From Vicia villosa (Eukaryota > Streptophyta > Magnoliopsida > Fabales > Fabaceae): a DNA stretch of 64,000 nucleotides. Position numbers and translations under genes: made by a program. Location of the stretch: positions 434,001 to 498,000 of the forward strand of contig NW_026705306.1 in the NCBI RefSeq assembly GCF_029867415.1. Direction: 5' to 3'. Of the stretch, positions 54,737-64,000 are shown piece by piece (positions within the stretch are counted from its first letter, which is position 1; each line of letters opens with the position of its first letter). Under the pieces are notes generated by a model that was not told where the DNA came from, did no database searches, and saw nothing but the letters and a program-made list of their open reading frames with translations.

Positions 54737-57079
54737 ATGGATAAGACATGGATGAATTCAAACCGATTGTCGAAACAGTACGAGAAAGGGGTATGGGAAT
54801 TCGTTGAGTTTGCAGTTAAGCACTCCGAAGACCCGCTTCGAATGCCGTGTCCTTGCTTGGGTTGCTGTTATGGGGGTAAGGTTGACGGGGAACAGTTGGG
54901 ATCCCATTTACTACGGTTTGGAATTGATAGAAGTTATACATGTTGGACAATGCATGGTGAGAAAAGTAACGGGAATGCTGAGTCGAGGTGTAATAGGAAG
55001 TATGCTTCAAACAACGATTGCACAGACACATACGATTGCGATCGAGTCGAAGAGATTGCAGAAGCGCTTGAAGAAGATCTTGCGGATTGTCCCAAAATGT
55101 TTGAGAGGTTGGTAAGCGATGCAGAGAAACCGTTGTATGATGGTTGTTCAAAATTCATAAGATTGTCTGCGGTGTTAAAGTTGTACAACTTAAAGGCGGA
55201 CAATGGATGGTCGGATAAAAGTTTCACAGAGTTATTAGCCCTTATGAAAGATATGCTACCAGAGGATAATGTTCTTCCCAATCGAACGTATGAAGCCAAA
55301 AAGATGTTGTCCTCTATTGGCATGAGCTATGATAAGATACATGCATATCCAAACGATTGCGTTTTGTTTCGAAACGAGTATGCAGCGTTGAATGAGTGTC
55401 CTAAATGTGGTGCCCCTCGATATAAGAAAAAGTTGTCTCCTGCTAAAGTCTTATGGTATTTTCCTATAATTCCGAGATTTAGACGCATGTATCGTAGTGA
55501 GACCGATTCAAGACACTTGACTTGGCATGCAGATGAAAGAATTATTGATGGAAAGTTGCGACATCCGGCAGACTCACCACAATGGATGAAAGTTGATACT
55601 GATTATCCTGAATTTGGAAAAGAAGCAAGAAACCTTCGGTTGTCATTGTCTACTGATGGAATGAACCCGCATGGTATTCAAAGTATCTCGCATAGCACAT
55701 GGCCTGTGATTCTTATGATCTATAACCTACCTCTGTGGCTATGTATGAAGCGTAAGTACATGATGTTATCTATGCTAAATTCTGGGCCTAAACAACCAGG
55801 GAATGACATAGACGTATACTTGGCACCGTTAATCGAAGATTTAAAGTTTTTGTGGGACAACGGTGTGGAGGTTTACGATGGGTATAGGAAGGAAAGTTTC
55901 AACTTGAGGGCGATGTTGTTTGGAACAATTAATGATTTTCCAGCATACAGAAATCTATCCGGGTACAGCAATAAAGGTCAAAAGGCGTGTCCCGTTTGTG
56001 AAGATGAAACCGATACGACACGATTGGAGCTTTGTCAGAAGAATGTCTTTCTCGACCATCGTAGATTCTTAAATTCTAATCATCACTACCGTGGGTGGAT
56101 AAAAGCATTCAACGGAAAGGCCGAACATGGTGCAGCCCCGCCTTTTTTGTCAGGTGATCAAATTTTTGAAAAGGTGAAAGATGTGAGCACTCAGTTTGGC
56201 AAGCCTTTTGCACATTCACTTGTCAAGGGTGGGTGGAAGAAGAAGTCTATTTTTTTTGAACTTCCATATTGGAAGTCATTGTACGTAAGACATTTCCTGG
56301 ATGTTATGCATATTGAAAAAAATGTATTTGACAGCGTCATAGGTACGTTACTCAATATACAAGGAAAGTCTAAGGATGGCCTTAACATAAGGAAAGACAT
56401 GGTAAACATGGGGATGAGAACTGAATTGGGACCCGTGACGAAAGGAAGACGAACATATCTGCCACCTGCTGTTTACACTCTATCTAGAAAGGAGAAGAAA
56501 ACATTGTGTAAGTTCCTCAGTGAAGTTAAAGTCCCAGAAGGATACTCTTCAAATATTAGAAGACTTGTGTCCATGAAAGACCTCAAGTTAAAGAGTTTGA
56601 AGACGCATGATTGTCATGTTATAATGGAACATTTTTTACCAATAGGTATACGTTCTATTCTGCCAGAAAAAGTAAGAAGCGCAATAACTAAGCTGTGTTT
56701 CTTCTTCAGGTCAATTTGCAGTAAGGTGGTCGATCCCGCGATCTTACCAACATTGCAAAAAGAGATAGTTGTTACTTTATGTGATCTTGAAATGTATTTT
56801 CCTCCCTCGTTTTTTGACATAATGGTTCATCTAGTCGTTCATCTTGTGAAAGAGACACAATTGTGCGGACCAGCTTATATGAGATGGATGTACCCTGCTG
56901 AACGTTATATGAAAATATTAAAAGGGTACGTGAAAAACAGAAGTCGATCGGAGGGTTGTATTGCCGAACGATATGTTGTTGAAGAAGCGGTTGAGTTTTG
57001 TACTGAATATCTGTCAAATGTTCAATCAATTGGACTCCCCAAATCTCATATTGTCGAAAAAAAGAAGGAAAAAGGCTAA
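54737..57079 (+). CDS. CACTA TNP2-type transposase
   Basis: 780 residues from ATG 54737. Residues 1-75 match the transposase-associated zinc-finger-like domain (MDKTWMNSNR, CPCLGCCYGGK). About 225-470 is the Transposase_21 catalytic region of En/Spm TNPD proteins (WHADERIIDGKLRHPADSPQ, NLRLSLSTDGMNPHGIQS, FLWDNGVEVYDGY, FNLRAMLFGTINDFPAY, GQKACPVCEDET). About 640-760 matches DUF4218 (VHLVVHLVKETQLCGPAYMR, WMYPAERYMKILKGYVKNRS). It would bind and cut the CACTA ends. The reading frame ends in an A-rich tract near 57055-57075. The expected continuation, DUF4216, is in another frame immediately downstream, so a one-base shift has truncated the protein. Confidence 0.93.
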   Translation: MDKTWMNSNRLSKQYEKGVWEFVEFAVKHSEDPLRMPCPCLGCCYGGKVDGEQLGSHLLRFGIDRSYTCWTMHGEKSNGNAESRCNRKYASNNDCTDTYDCDRVEEIAEALEEDLADCPKMFERLVSDAEKPLYDGCSKFIRLSAVLKLYNLKADNGWSDKSFTELLALMKDMLPEDNVLPNRTYEAKKMLSSIGMSYDKIHAYPNDCVLFRNEYAALNECPKCGAPRYKKKLSPAKVLWYFPIIPRFRRMYRSETDSRHLTWHADERIIDGKLRHPADSPQWMKVDTDYPEFGKEARNLRLSLSTDGMNPHGIQSISHSTWPVILMIYNLPLWLCMKRKYMMLSMLNSGPKQPGNDIDVYLAPLIEDLKFLWDNGVEVYDGYRKESFNLRAMLFGTINDFPAYRNLSGYSNKGQKACPVCEDETDTTRLELCQKNVFLDHRRFLNSNHHYRGWIKAFNGKAEHGAAPPFLSGDQIFEKVKDVSTQFGKPFAHSLVKGGWKKKSIFFELPYWKSLYVRHFLDVMHIEKNVFDSVIGTLLNIQGKSKDGLNIRKDMVNMGMRTELGPVTKGRRTYLPPAVYTLSRKEKKTLCKFLSEVKVPEGYSSNIRRLVSMKDLKLKSLKTHDCHVIMEHFLPIGIRSILPEKVRSAITKLCFFFRSICSKVVDPAILPTLQKEIVVTLCDLEMYFPPSFFDIMVHLVVHLVKETQLCGPAYMRWMYPAERYMKILKGYVKNRSRSEGCIAERYVVEEAVEFCTEYLSNVQSIGLPKSHIVEKKKEKG

Positions 57080-57093
57080 TTGGAAATAAAGTT

Positions 57094-57948
57094 ATGACAG
57101 TATCAATGGTTGAACGGGATCAAGCGCACTTGTATGTTCTGCACAATGAGATTGAGGTTGAGCCGTATGTTGAAATGCACAAGGTTGTTCTCCGAGATTT
57201 AAATCCAAATAGAAATGAGAACTGGATAGTACGAGAGCACAATTGAAGTTTCATACCGTGGTTTAGGGATCATATTTATTCAAAGTATCGTTCAGATCCT
57301 GCTTCAGTAACAGAAAGGTTGAGATGTTTAGCCTATGGTCCAACTGTAATTGTGCTTTCTTATAGCGCATACGCTATTAATGGATACACATTTTATACCA
57401 AAGAACAGGATGATAAAAGTACTATGCAAAATAGTGGTGTTACCTTGGTAGCTGAAGCAATGCACATATCAAGTGCGAATGACTTAAATCCGAAATTTGC
57501 AAATTTGTCATATTTTGGGGTTATCGAGCGCATTTTGGTGTTTGATTACGCGAAGTTTCAGATTCCTGTATTTGGTTGCAAGTGGGTTGAAAATAATAGT
57601 GGCATACGAATGGATAAGTCAGGATTTTTGCAAGTGGATCTCAATAGGGTAGGGTACAAAGATGAGCCTTTCATTTTAGCCTCTCAAGCTAAACAAGTGT
57701 TTTATGTCAATGATCCGACAAGTACGAAATGGTCTATAGTGCTTTTATCTAACAAAATAGTAGATGAAAACATTGAAGATCAAGGTGATATTGGTGTTGG
57801 CATTGAATCTTGTACAAGAAACGATCAAAATGAGAATGAATCTTGTACTAGAAATGATCATAATGAGGGTATTTGGATCAATCCAACCGTCCGCGTTGTT
57901 AAGAGACGCGTAGAACACAATCCTACCAAGAAAAGAAAGAGACGTTAG
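57094..57948 (+). pseudogene. transposase C-terminal domain (DUF4216), frameshifted
   Basis: Continuation of the transposase in a different frame: MVERDQAHLYVLHNEIEVEP then a TGA at 57244-57246, then an open stretch with FYTKEQDDKSTMQNSGV, VFDYAKFQIPVFGCKWVENN, FILASQAKQVFYVNDP and TSTKWSIVLL, which is DUF4216 of plant CACTA transposases. It ends with an Asn/Asp/Glu-rich tail holding a short tandem repeat (ESCTRND twice) and a basic terminus (KRRVEHNPTKKRKRR) that could act as a nuclear localisation signal. Not translatable as one protein with the upstream part as it stands. Confidence 0.85.
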
Positions 57949-58448
57949 TGATAAAGGTAATAGTATACATATTCCGACTAATTTGTTTTATTCAATTTGT
58001 ACCGATTGTTTTAATCAATAGTATAGTACTTATTCAATTTTGGTGCATATTCTCGTTTTGTACATAACTTTTGAACCATGTATCCGTTTGTCGACTTCTT
58101 TACATGTAACTATACTATTTTGACGATTCCGGAGCTGCTCATGCACTTATCTTTACATTTCGGGACTGTTTTTTTATCGGTTTTGCTTCTGCCCGTAATC
58201 AAAAGTCGGGCTTAGGGTCTGAATTTTGGAAAACCGACTTTATTTTTGAGTTCGTGGGGACGTTTTACCATAGCCATGTAAATTTCGTTCAATTCCGACA
58301 ACTTTCTTTTTTGACGCTTATTTTGATTTGTACCGATTTCGTTTCCGATACACTTGTACATGCATGGTTTGACTTCCATTTGACTTGTATAGATTGTTAG
58401 CTTATTAATAGTGTACTAATGTGCTTTAGTTTGTTTGATACAGGTTAA
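57949..58448 (+). other. intergenic/intron region of CACTA
   Basis: T-rich, with a cryptic acceptor (GATACAG at 58437-58443) just before the second gene's ATG. No domain recognised. Confidence 0.4.
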
Positions 58449-61400
58449 ATGGCTCCGGATAGAGATGCTCCACCTGAAAACTCACAAGAAAGAGATGCCC
58501 AAGAAAGAGATGCTCCGGATACAAATGCTCCACCTGATACTGAAGCAAAAGAAGTTGCACGAGGCATCACTATTATGAAGGGAATCGTTCGACATAGAGA
58601 GCAAGGATTAGTATACCCTTTGGATTGGAATTCTGATAAATAAGCAATTGGTCCTAATTCTGCAAAGTTGACAAGCTATATTGGTACACTTGTTCGTATG
58701 CATATTCCGGTCTCCACACCTAAATGGACTCTGAAAAGCAAAGCGTTGGAAGAGAAAAAAGACGTGATTTGGGACGAGCTTCAGGTATATATCATATATG
58801 GTTAATTGTTGTTATTATCTTGACGATAAATTGTTTAAAATTACTTAAACTAACACACTATGCGTATGTTTTTTTGCAGAGGACTTTTGAGATACCAGAT
58901 GATCGTAAACACTACATACTTAGTTTGGCCGGCAAAAGATATAGAGGGTGGAAAGCCTTTTTGACAAACACCTATCTTAAGGATAAAGATGGAAACTTTC
59001 TTGAAGAGGCACCGGGACGGCCAAAAAAGTATGAGATCTTCATTGGTGAAAAAGATTGGGCTGAGTTTGTAAATCAAAGAGATGAAGCTTTTCGGAAAAG
59101 GAGTGCCACGAATAGTGCGAGAGCATCCAAACCCGCGTATCCATACAAAAAAGGGCGTATGGGATATGCACGCTTGGAGGATAAACTTGTAAGTAAATAG
59201 AAACGCGTTTTAATTAATTGTCTAAATGTGTTTTATTTGACGATTTTATCATTTGTGTCAATGCATAGTTAGAGGAGACTAAAAGTGAGGAAACCTCACT
59301 TCCTGTACATGTGTTGTGGAGGGAAGCTCGTGTGGGCAAGAATCAAGCTGTCGATCCCGAAGTTCAGAGAGTTTTACTGAATGTGTAAGTATAATACTGT
59401 GTCTTTAATTAAATCAAATGTTTTTTAATATATAAATGATTTTTTAATGTAAATGAATTACAGGAGACCTTATCGCAATCAGCATCCACCGGTGAGGGGA
59501 GCGTACTTAGTAGAGCACTAGATGCTCCTGAGTATCCCGGTCGGGTGAGGGGTAAGGGTCATGGTGTGACTCCAACCTCTTTTTACAAGAGTCCTAGGAG
59601 AAGAAATCCTTCAAATGAAGAAGTGTTGCAAAAGTTGGCGGAATTGCAAGCACAAGTCTCTGAATTGCAAAGAGATAAAGAGATGTATATGAGAGAAAAG
59701 TGCAACACTTCATCGGTGAAAGAAACTAGTGATAAGGCTAGTATCAACTATCAAAGGAAATTTCCCGAGGTAATTATAATTTTTTTTCCTTTTAAATTGT
59801 TCTATTTTATTAATGATAATGACTTTATATTTACTATTGGTTTCGGGCATTTCATCTTGCCAACTATACTTATCGGAACCGAATTATCGACTAGTTGGCA
59901 AGGGAAAAGTGCACAACACTTTGGGAGATTTACTTCACTATAGACCGCTCCCGGATGGACACCTAAAAGCATCGGTGGATGTTGTAGTAGATCATGATGC
60001 GATGCTACCGGTACCTGACATGGTCTCAGAGACGACATTGCTGCGAGATGCAATAGGATCATTTGTTGCATGGCCCTCGGAGCTCATTACCATTAGTGAT
60101 GAGGTATATTGAAAACGATTATGAATCATTTAGTTTTCGAATGTCAATTCTAAACCGTTTATTAATTATTTTTTACATTTTAATTTTAGACTGCTCCTAT
60201 AAAACCCACAGTTAAGGGTAAAGGGATTTTACAGGAGGAGGAGTCCGTTGCCTCACTAAAAGAGGTACATTTAAAGTGTTAATAATTAATCTGAATCTAA
60301 ATCTGCATGGTTTTATATTTTACCTAACTTATATGATTTTTAGGCATCCGCTCGGGAGTCACAACAAGTGACGCAGCAAGTTCGTACCGTACCACCCACT
60401 GGTCCTCCGAAGCCAGCGGGAAAAAAAGGTGGTTCTTTTGTGGCTCGATACCGGTCGACGCTCGCAACAATGGTTGATATGTACGATTTGAAGGATGGTG
60501 CTTTACGTGAAATCGATATGGATGAGAGTGTCTTCGGTATTGAATTCAAGTCACTTATTACAATTGATGACTTGGAGGAGATCTTTAAGCATGATCAACT
60601 AGGCGTCACTAACATGCACTCATACATCCGGTAATATTCACTCATCCGATATATTATTTAATTAGTCCCACAATATAATTTATTTACACATTTCAATGAA
60701 AATAATCTAATGTTTATTATGTTTTTATTTAAGGTTGTTGTATGACAGAGTGTTGCGCGGGACTCCGTTGTCTAACAGATTCCGTTTCGTGTCTTCCGCC
60801 CATTACAGCGGAATGACAATTGCTTCGAAACCGGAATCATTTAGACAGCGCTTAGTAGATAGATTCATGTCCACCGGCAATACAGAAAGTCTGCATCTTT
60901 GGGCGTATAATACCCGACCAGTAGGGTTAGTTTCTCATTCTTTGTTCATCTAATCTCTGTTTCTTTTGTGTATAGCAAAATTTTCATATAACCTATTGTT
61001 TTAATTTATAAAGCACACTGGTTGCTGCTTGCTATCAACCCTATAAGGGAAGTCGTGTATTATCTGAATTCGGTAAATGGTGAATGGACCAATTATCCGA
61101 TCATGAAGGACATCGTTGATTTGTAAGTGGGATCGTTCTAAATATATATTCGTGTATATTTATATATTTACTTATTTGTGGGATTGATCTAAACATATGC
61201 TTTTATATATTTGTTAATTAGATCAATACAAGTGTTTCGAAGTCAACGGGACGCACAGGTATCACAAATTAAATCTAACAACATTACTTGGATCCAAGTG
61301 CAGGTACATTATTTTTCACAATGTTGCTTATAATATATTTATGCTACTTGATAAAACAAGACAACTATAGAATCTTATTTGTTTTTCTATGTAGTGTCCG

Positions 61401-61674
61401 CAACAGCGAAACAGTTACGATTGTGGATACTTTGTATTGAGGTTTATGAAAGAAATCCTTCAGGCAAATCAATTAGAGATTCAGCTCACGGTATGAATTT
61501 ATAACTTAAGATAATTTCATATAATTTATTACATTTAACTAAATGTATCATTCATATTATGTTTTTGTTTTGTAGTACCTTGACGAATTCCGTGTTGCTG
61601 CGTACCCGAAACTTAAGTTGGAAGAAATTAAAGAGGATTTGTGTCAATTTTATATTAAGCGTTTTTTCATGTAG
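58449..61674 (+). pseudogene. CACTA second gene: Transposase_24, DUF8039-like and Ulp1-like protease
   Basis: About twelve exons with mostly GT...AG borders: 58449-58784, 58880-59188, 59269-59384, 59464-~59769, ~59847-60104, ~60190-60264, 60344-60630, 60734-~60925, 61014-61122, 61222-61303, 61395-61490, 61576-61674. Exons 1-3 encode the Ptta/En/Spm plant transposase domain (GPNSAKLTSYIGTLVRMHIP, RKHYILSLAGKRYRGWKAFL). Exon 4 has a coiled coil (LQKLAELQAQVSELQRDKEM). Exon 5 matches the DUF8039 region (LVGKGKVHNTLG). Exons 9-12 form a C48/Ulp1-like fold with HWLLLAIN, YYLNS, CPQQ and YDCGYFVLRFMKEI. The catalytic Asp position reads Asn. TAA at 58641-58643 interrupts exon 1, the acceptor before exon 5 lacks AG, and exons 3/4 and 8/9 join out of phase, so this copy is broken. 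Confidence 0.82.
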
Positions 61675-61923
61675 GATTTGTGTCGATTTGAACTATATAA
61701 TATTATTGATGTTGTAATGATGTATATATATAATTTTGGATATTATAATGGTATTATATTAGTATATATATATTGTCTTACTGATGGCTGAAATAATATC
61801 GTCGAAAATAAATTACAGGTCGAAAATATTACAGGCTGAAAACATATTACAGGTCGAAAATATTACAGGTCGACTGGGATGATTAAATTACAGGCTGCAC
61901 ATTAAAATACCTCATTTAGCAAC

Positions 61924-62415
61924 GAAAGCGCTTTTGAAAAGCGCTCTTAAAGGCCCACCTACTAAAGCGCTTCTTTGTAAAAGCGCTGCCAAAGATTAAT
62001 AAAAAAGCAAAAAAAATAAAAAATAAAGCAACATACCAAAGCGCTTTTGTAAAAGCGCTCTTATATGGTGGGCTTTAAGAGCGCTTTTTCCAGGAAAAGC
62101 GCTCTTAAAGCCCACCCTATAAGAGCGCTTTTACAAAAGCGCTTTAGTATGTTGCTTATTTTTTTATTTTTTACTCTCACAGGGGGGCCTATCACAGCGC
62201 TTTTCTGAAAAAAGCGCACTTAAAGGGGGGCCTACCAGAACGCTTTTTCCAAAAAAGCGCTCTTAAAGGGGGGCCTACAAGAGCTCTTTTTCTAGAAAAG
62301 CGCTCTTATAGGGGGGGCCTACCAGAGCGCTTTCAGAAGCGCTTTTGTTAGCTACGCCAACGCCAGCTTTCACAGCGCTTTTAAGCGCTTTTAAAGGCTA
62401 TAAAAAGCGCTTTCG
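61924..62415. repeat. CACTA right subterminal repeats
   Basis: About 20 AGCGCT cores in both orientations, with spacers such as CTCTTAAAGGGGGGCCTAC. A near-palindrome of about 100 bases centres near 62095 (AGCAACATAC...AGTATGTTGC). Mirrors the left array. Confidence 0.88.
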
Positions 62416-62439
62416 TAGGTATTTTATGGCGTAGTGAGT

Positions 62440-62761
62440 GTTTTCGTTGTGTCCTTTAACTCTCTTATCTGTTTATCCTCATCATGAAAATAACGACAGA
62501 GAAGGAATGCACAAGTAAAGTGCAAACACGCATAACTCAACAAGGAATATTCTTCCTCTGCCTTAAATGGGCAAGTATCTTTATCTTAATAAATTTATAT
62601 TTTATCTCTCAATCATACACCAAACATATCGACACAGTTAATAATTCAAAAAATAAGATAATATTTGAATGTAGTTACATGTGTATGTGTAGATATCGCA
62701 ACAACATGTCAGACACTGAGTATAATACCTTCGATGTGAAATATTGGTGCTGCATAAATGT
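62440..62761. other. spacer of duplicated segment (copy B), right part
   Basis: Collinear with 8631-9050 of copy A, including the TAAATGGGCAAGTATCTTTA block and the AT-rich stretch before the O-fucosyltransferase stop codon. Some deletions. No gene. Confidence 0.7.
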
Positions 62762-63497
62762 TAACACGAAATGTGATTAGTGCCATAGCTTATAGCTTAG
62801 AGACTTGAATCAGACATATTTGTAACCCATCTCATAGGGCCATTCAATTCTCCTTGTATATTATATATGCAAAAGAAGGCCATTTTACATCACTTCCACA
62901 CATGGAACTCACACCTAATTTCATCATCTTTTGTGTTCTTTCAAAAACTATAAGGCTTGAAAAAGTAGAAAAATTGTTCCCAACAAACACATTAGCTCTC
63001 AAACACACTTCATAATCAATTGCATATTGAACTAAATAAGAATATTTCCCAAAAAATTTATCAACACCAAGTTTCTTCTTCTCATAAGGTAAAAAACCCT
63101 CTTTCCAACCTTCAAGTATTGAAGAGTTTTGAAGAAGTTTATCAGCCACCGCAAGATAAAGAACAATTGGAGGACTCTTATTAAGACTTTCAATGTTCCC
63201 GACTCTTTCGATTATTTCGTTCTTGCTACTACATATTTGATTTGTGTTCAATCTTTGCTCCAATTTCTTGCAATGAAACATCCAATCAATTTCTACCCTC
63301 ATGTGAACCGTAACATATCGATCATTTTTTCCAACTTCTCTAATCATAGACACAACTCTATCAGCTTCTTGAGAAATCTCATCAACCAAAACCAAGCACT
63401 CGAAAACGTTAGCGTAATCCTTAACCGGCCATGATCATGCCACAAGAAAGGGGTTTTTCCAACAATCTTAACCACCTCATACTCATCAAATGAACTA
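62762..63497 (-). pseudogene. truncated O-fucosyltransferase pseudogene (copy B)
   Basis: Direct paralog of 9053-9785, that is, the C-terminal ~245 codons of the intact gene. The HMRVEIDW motif and the VFVGNNFSTFSS motif are present. A 2-base AT insertion near 62868 shifts the frame before the C-terminus. A one-base deletion at about 63430 (GGCCATGATC versus GGCCAATGATC) shifts it again. All sequence for the membrane anchor and donor-binding start is missing, because similarity stops at 63497. Not functional. Confidence 0.9.
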
Positions 63498-63640
63498 TTG
63501 CAAACAACACGCATTCCTCCCTTAGAGTTCTAGCGTCTTCAACTGGGAAAAGTCGGACAGCTCGTCAAGAAAAGTTATAAGTGAACCAAATTGATTTGCA
63601 CGAGCTATTGCAAACAACACGCATTCCTCCCTTAGAGTTC
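63495..63640. repeat. 36-bp direct repeat at the pseudogene breakpoint
   Basis: CTATTGCAAACAACACGCAT plus the next 16 bases occurs at 63495-63530 and 63605-63640, 110 bases apart. The first copy is exactly at the point where similarity to the O-fucosyltransferase gene ends. Confidence 0.88.
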
Positions 63641-63749
63641 CTTTCTTACAAACAGAATCTGTTGAAAACGAATCAGTAACATCGGCCTCATATCTCATAC
63701 AACGCCTAATTATTGCCCCCAATCCATGCATTGCAGTATACACGTTCAC
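63522..63749 (-). other. unidentified exon-like open frame
   Basis: Minus-strand open stretch of 75 codons (AMHGLGAIIRRCMRYEADVT, FAIARANQFGSLITFLDELS). The part at 63684-63751 is almost identical to 15247-15317. The regular, non-repetitive composition suggests a piece of a real host gene. I do not recognise the family. Confidence 0.45.
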
Positions 63750-63751
63750 AA

Positions 63752-64000
63752 TTCTTTATCTGTTGTCTTTGACAGTTGATGTGTTCCGGATCAGAACATA
63801 TGATGAATGATGTTTAGCTTCGTTGATCTTCTGGATGTAGTTGTTGTATTCTTTTTCTGATGAATCATGTATAAGATTTATAACATAGTATCTGCACACT
63901 AAATGAAACTATTAGTAATAAAACTGTTACTCACAAAATATATACTTGTTATCATCAAAACTAGATTCTGAACATAGATTCTCAATCGTGTTCTAACAAT
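63752..64000. other. right edge, nothing recognised
   Basis: AT-rich sequence with no supported feature; it is cut by the window end. Confidence 0.3.

Larger units (their letters stand above)
48595..62436 (+). mobile_element. CACTA (En/Spm) transposon
   Basis: The ends are CACTATGCCA and its inverse TGGCGTAGTG. The 3-bp duplication AGT is at 48592-48594 and 62437-62439. Copy A shows the empty site GACAAGT|GTTTTTGTTG at about 8631. Both subterminal regions carry arrays of the AGCGCT motif. It contains a TNP2-type transposase gene, a second multi-exon gene, and a nested LTR retrotransposon (49924-53679). Stops and frameshifts in both genes suggest it is no longer autonomous. Confidence 0.93.

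Overview
This is nuclear DNA from a plant, almost certainly a legume of the pea/vetch group (Fabeae). The reasons are a giant Ogre/Tat-type Ty3-gypsy retrotransposon with ~3.9 kb LTRs, an extra ORF upstream of gag and an intron between protease and reverse transcriptase; an F-box family typical of legumes; and dense nesting of other transposons. Genus is not decidable by eye. Only two genes look like intact host genes, both on the minus strand: a GDP-fucose O-fucosyltransferase-like gene (9053-10300) and an F-box gene with a long Ser-rich repetitive N-terminus (15921-17981). No tRNA, rRNA or CRISPR array was seen.

Layout. 1-7260 is old transposon debris: a hAT-like element, a decayed Ty1-copia copy, a decayed Ty3-gypsy pol and a solo LTR. 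7260-11400 holds a MITE, a spacer and the O-fucosyltransferase gene. 11600-14520 holds further gypsy and copia remnants. 14836-15331 holds an Argonaute (AGO2-like) C-terminal fragment and an unidentified exon-like segment. 15921-18100 is the F-box gene. From 18603 to 63497 the window contains a second, direct copy of the segment 5443-9785. This copy has been inflated from about 4.3 kb to about 45 kb by nested insertions: LTR-retrotransposon ends (19285-19798), a non-autonomous Helitron (20221-24680), a hAT-like element (24766-26705), the Ogre element (26808-48233) and a CACTA transposon (48595-62436). The less disturbed first copy shows the empty site for each. The second copy ends in a truncated, frameshifted O-fucosyltransferase pseudogene.

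The Ogre element has TSD CCATC, a tRNA primer site, ORF1, gag-protease with two in-frame TGA codons and a broken DTG motif, an intron, and an open pol. Its 3' end is abnormal. The first 32 bases of the 3' LTR are followed by a copy of the 5' flanking DNA and then a complete LTR, as if the junction had been repaired by template switching (or mis-assembled).

The CACTA element carries a TNP2-type transposase gene and a second multi-exon gene ending in a Ulp1-like cysteine protease domain. Nested inside it is the most unusual object in the window: a 3.76 kb LTR retrotransposon (49924-53679, minus strand) with near-identical 284-bp LTRs and a 5-bp TSD. It has no pol. Its gag is followed in the same frame, after one TAG, by a 546-codon reading frame containing pieces that resemble the plant PP2A B' (B56) regulatory subunit and formate-tetrahydrofolate ligase. 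It looks like a gag-only retroelement that has captured fragments of two or more host genes.
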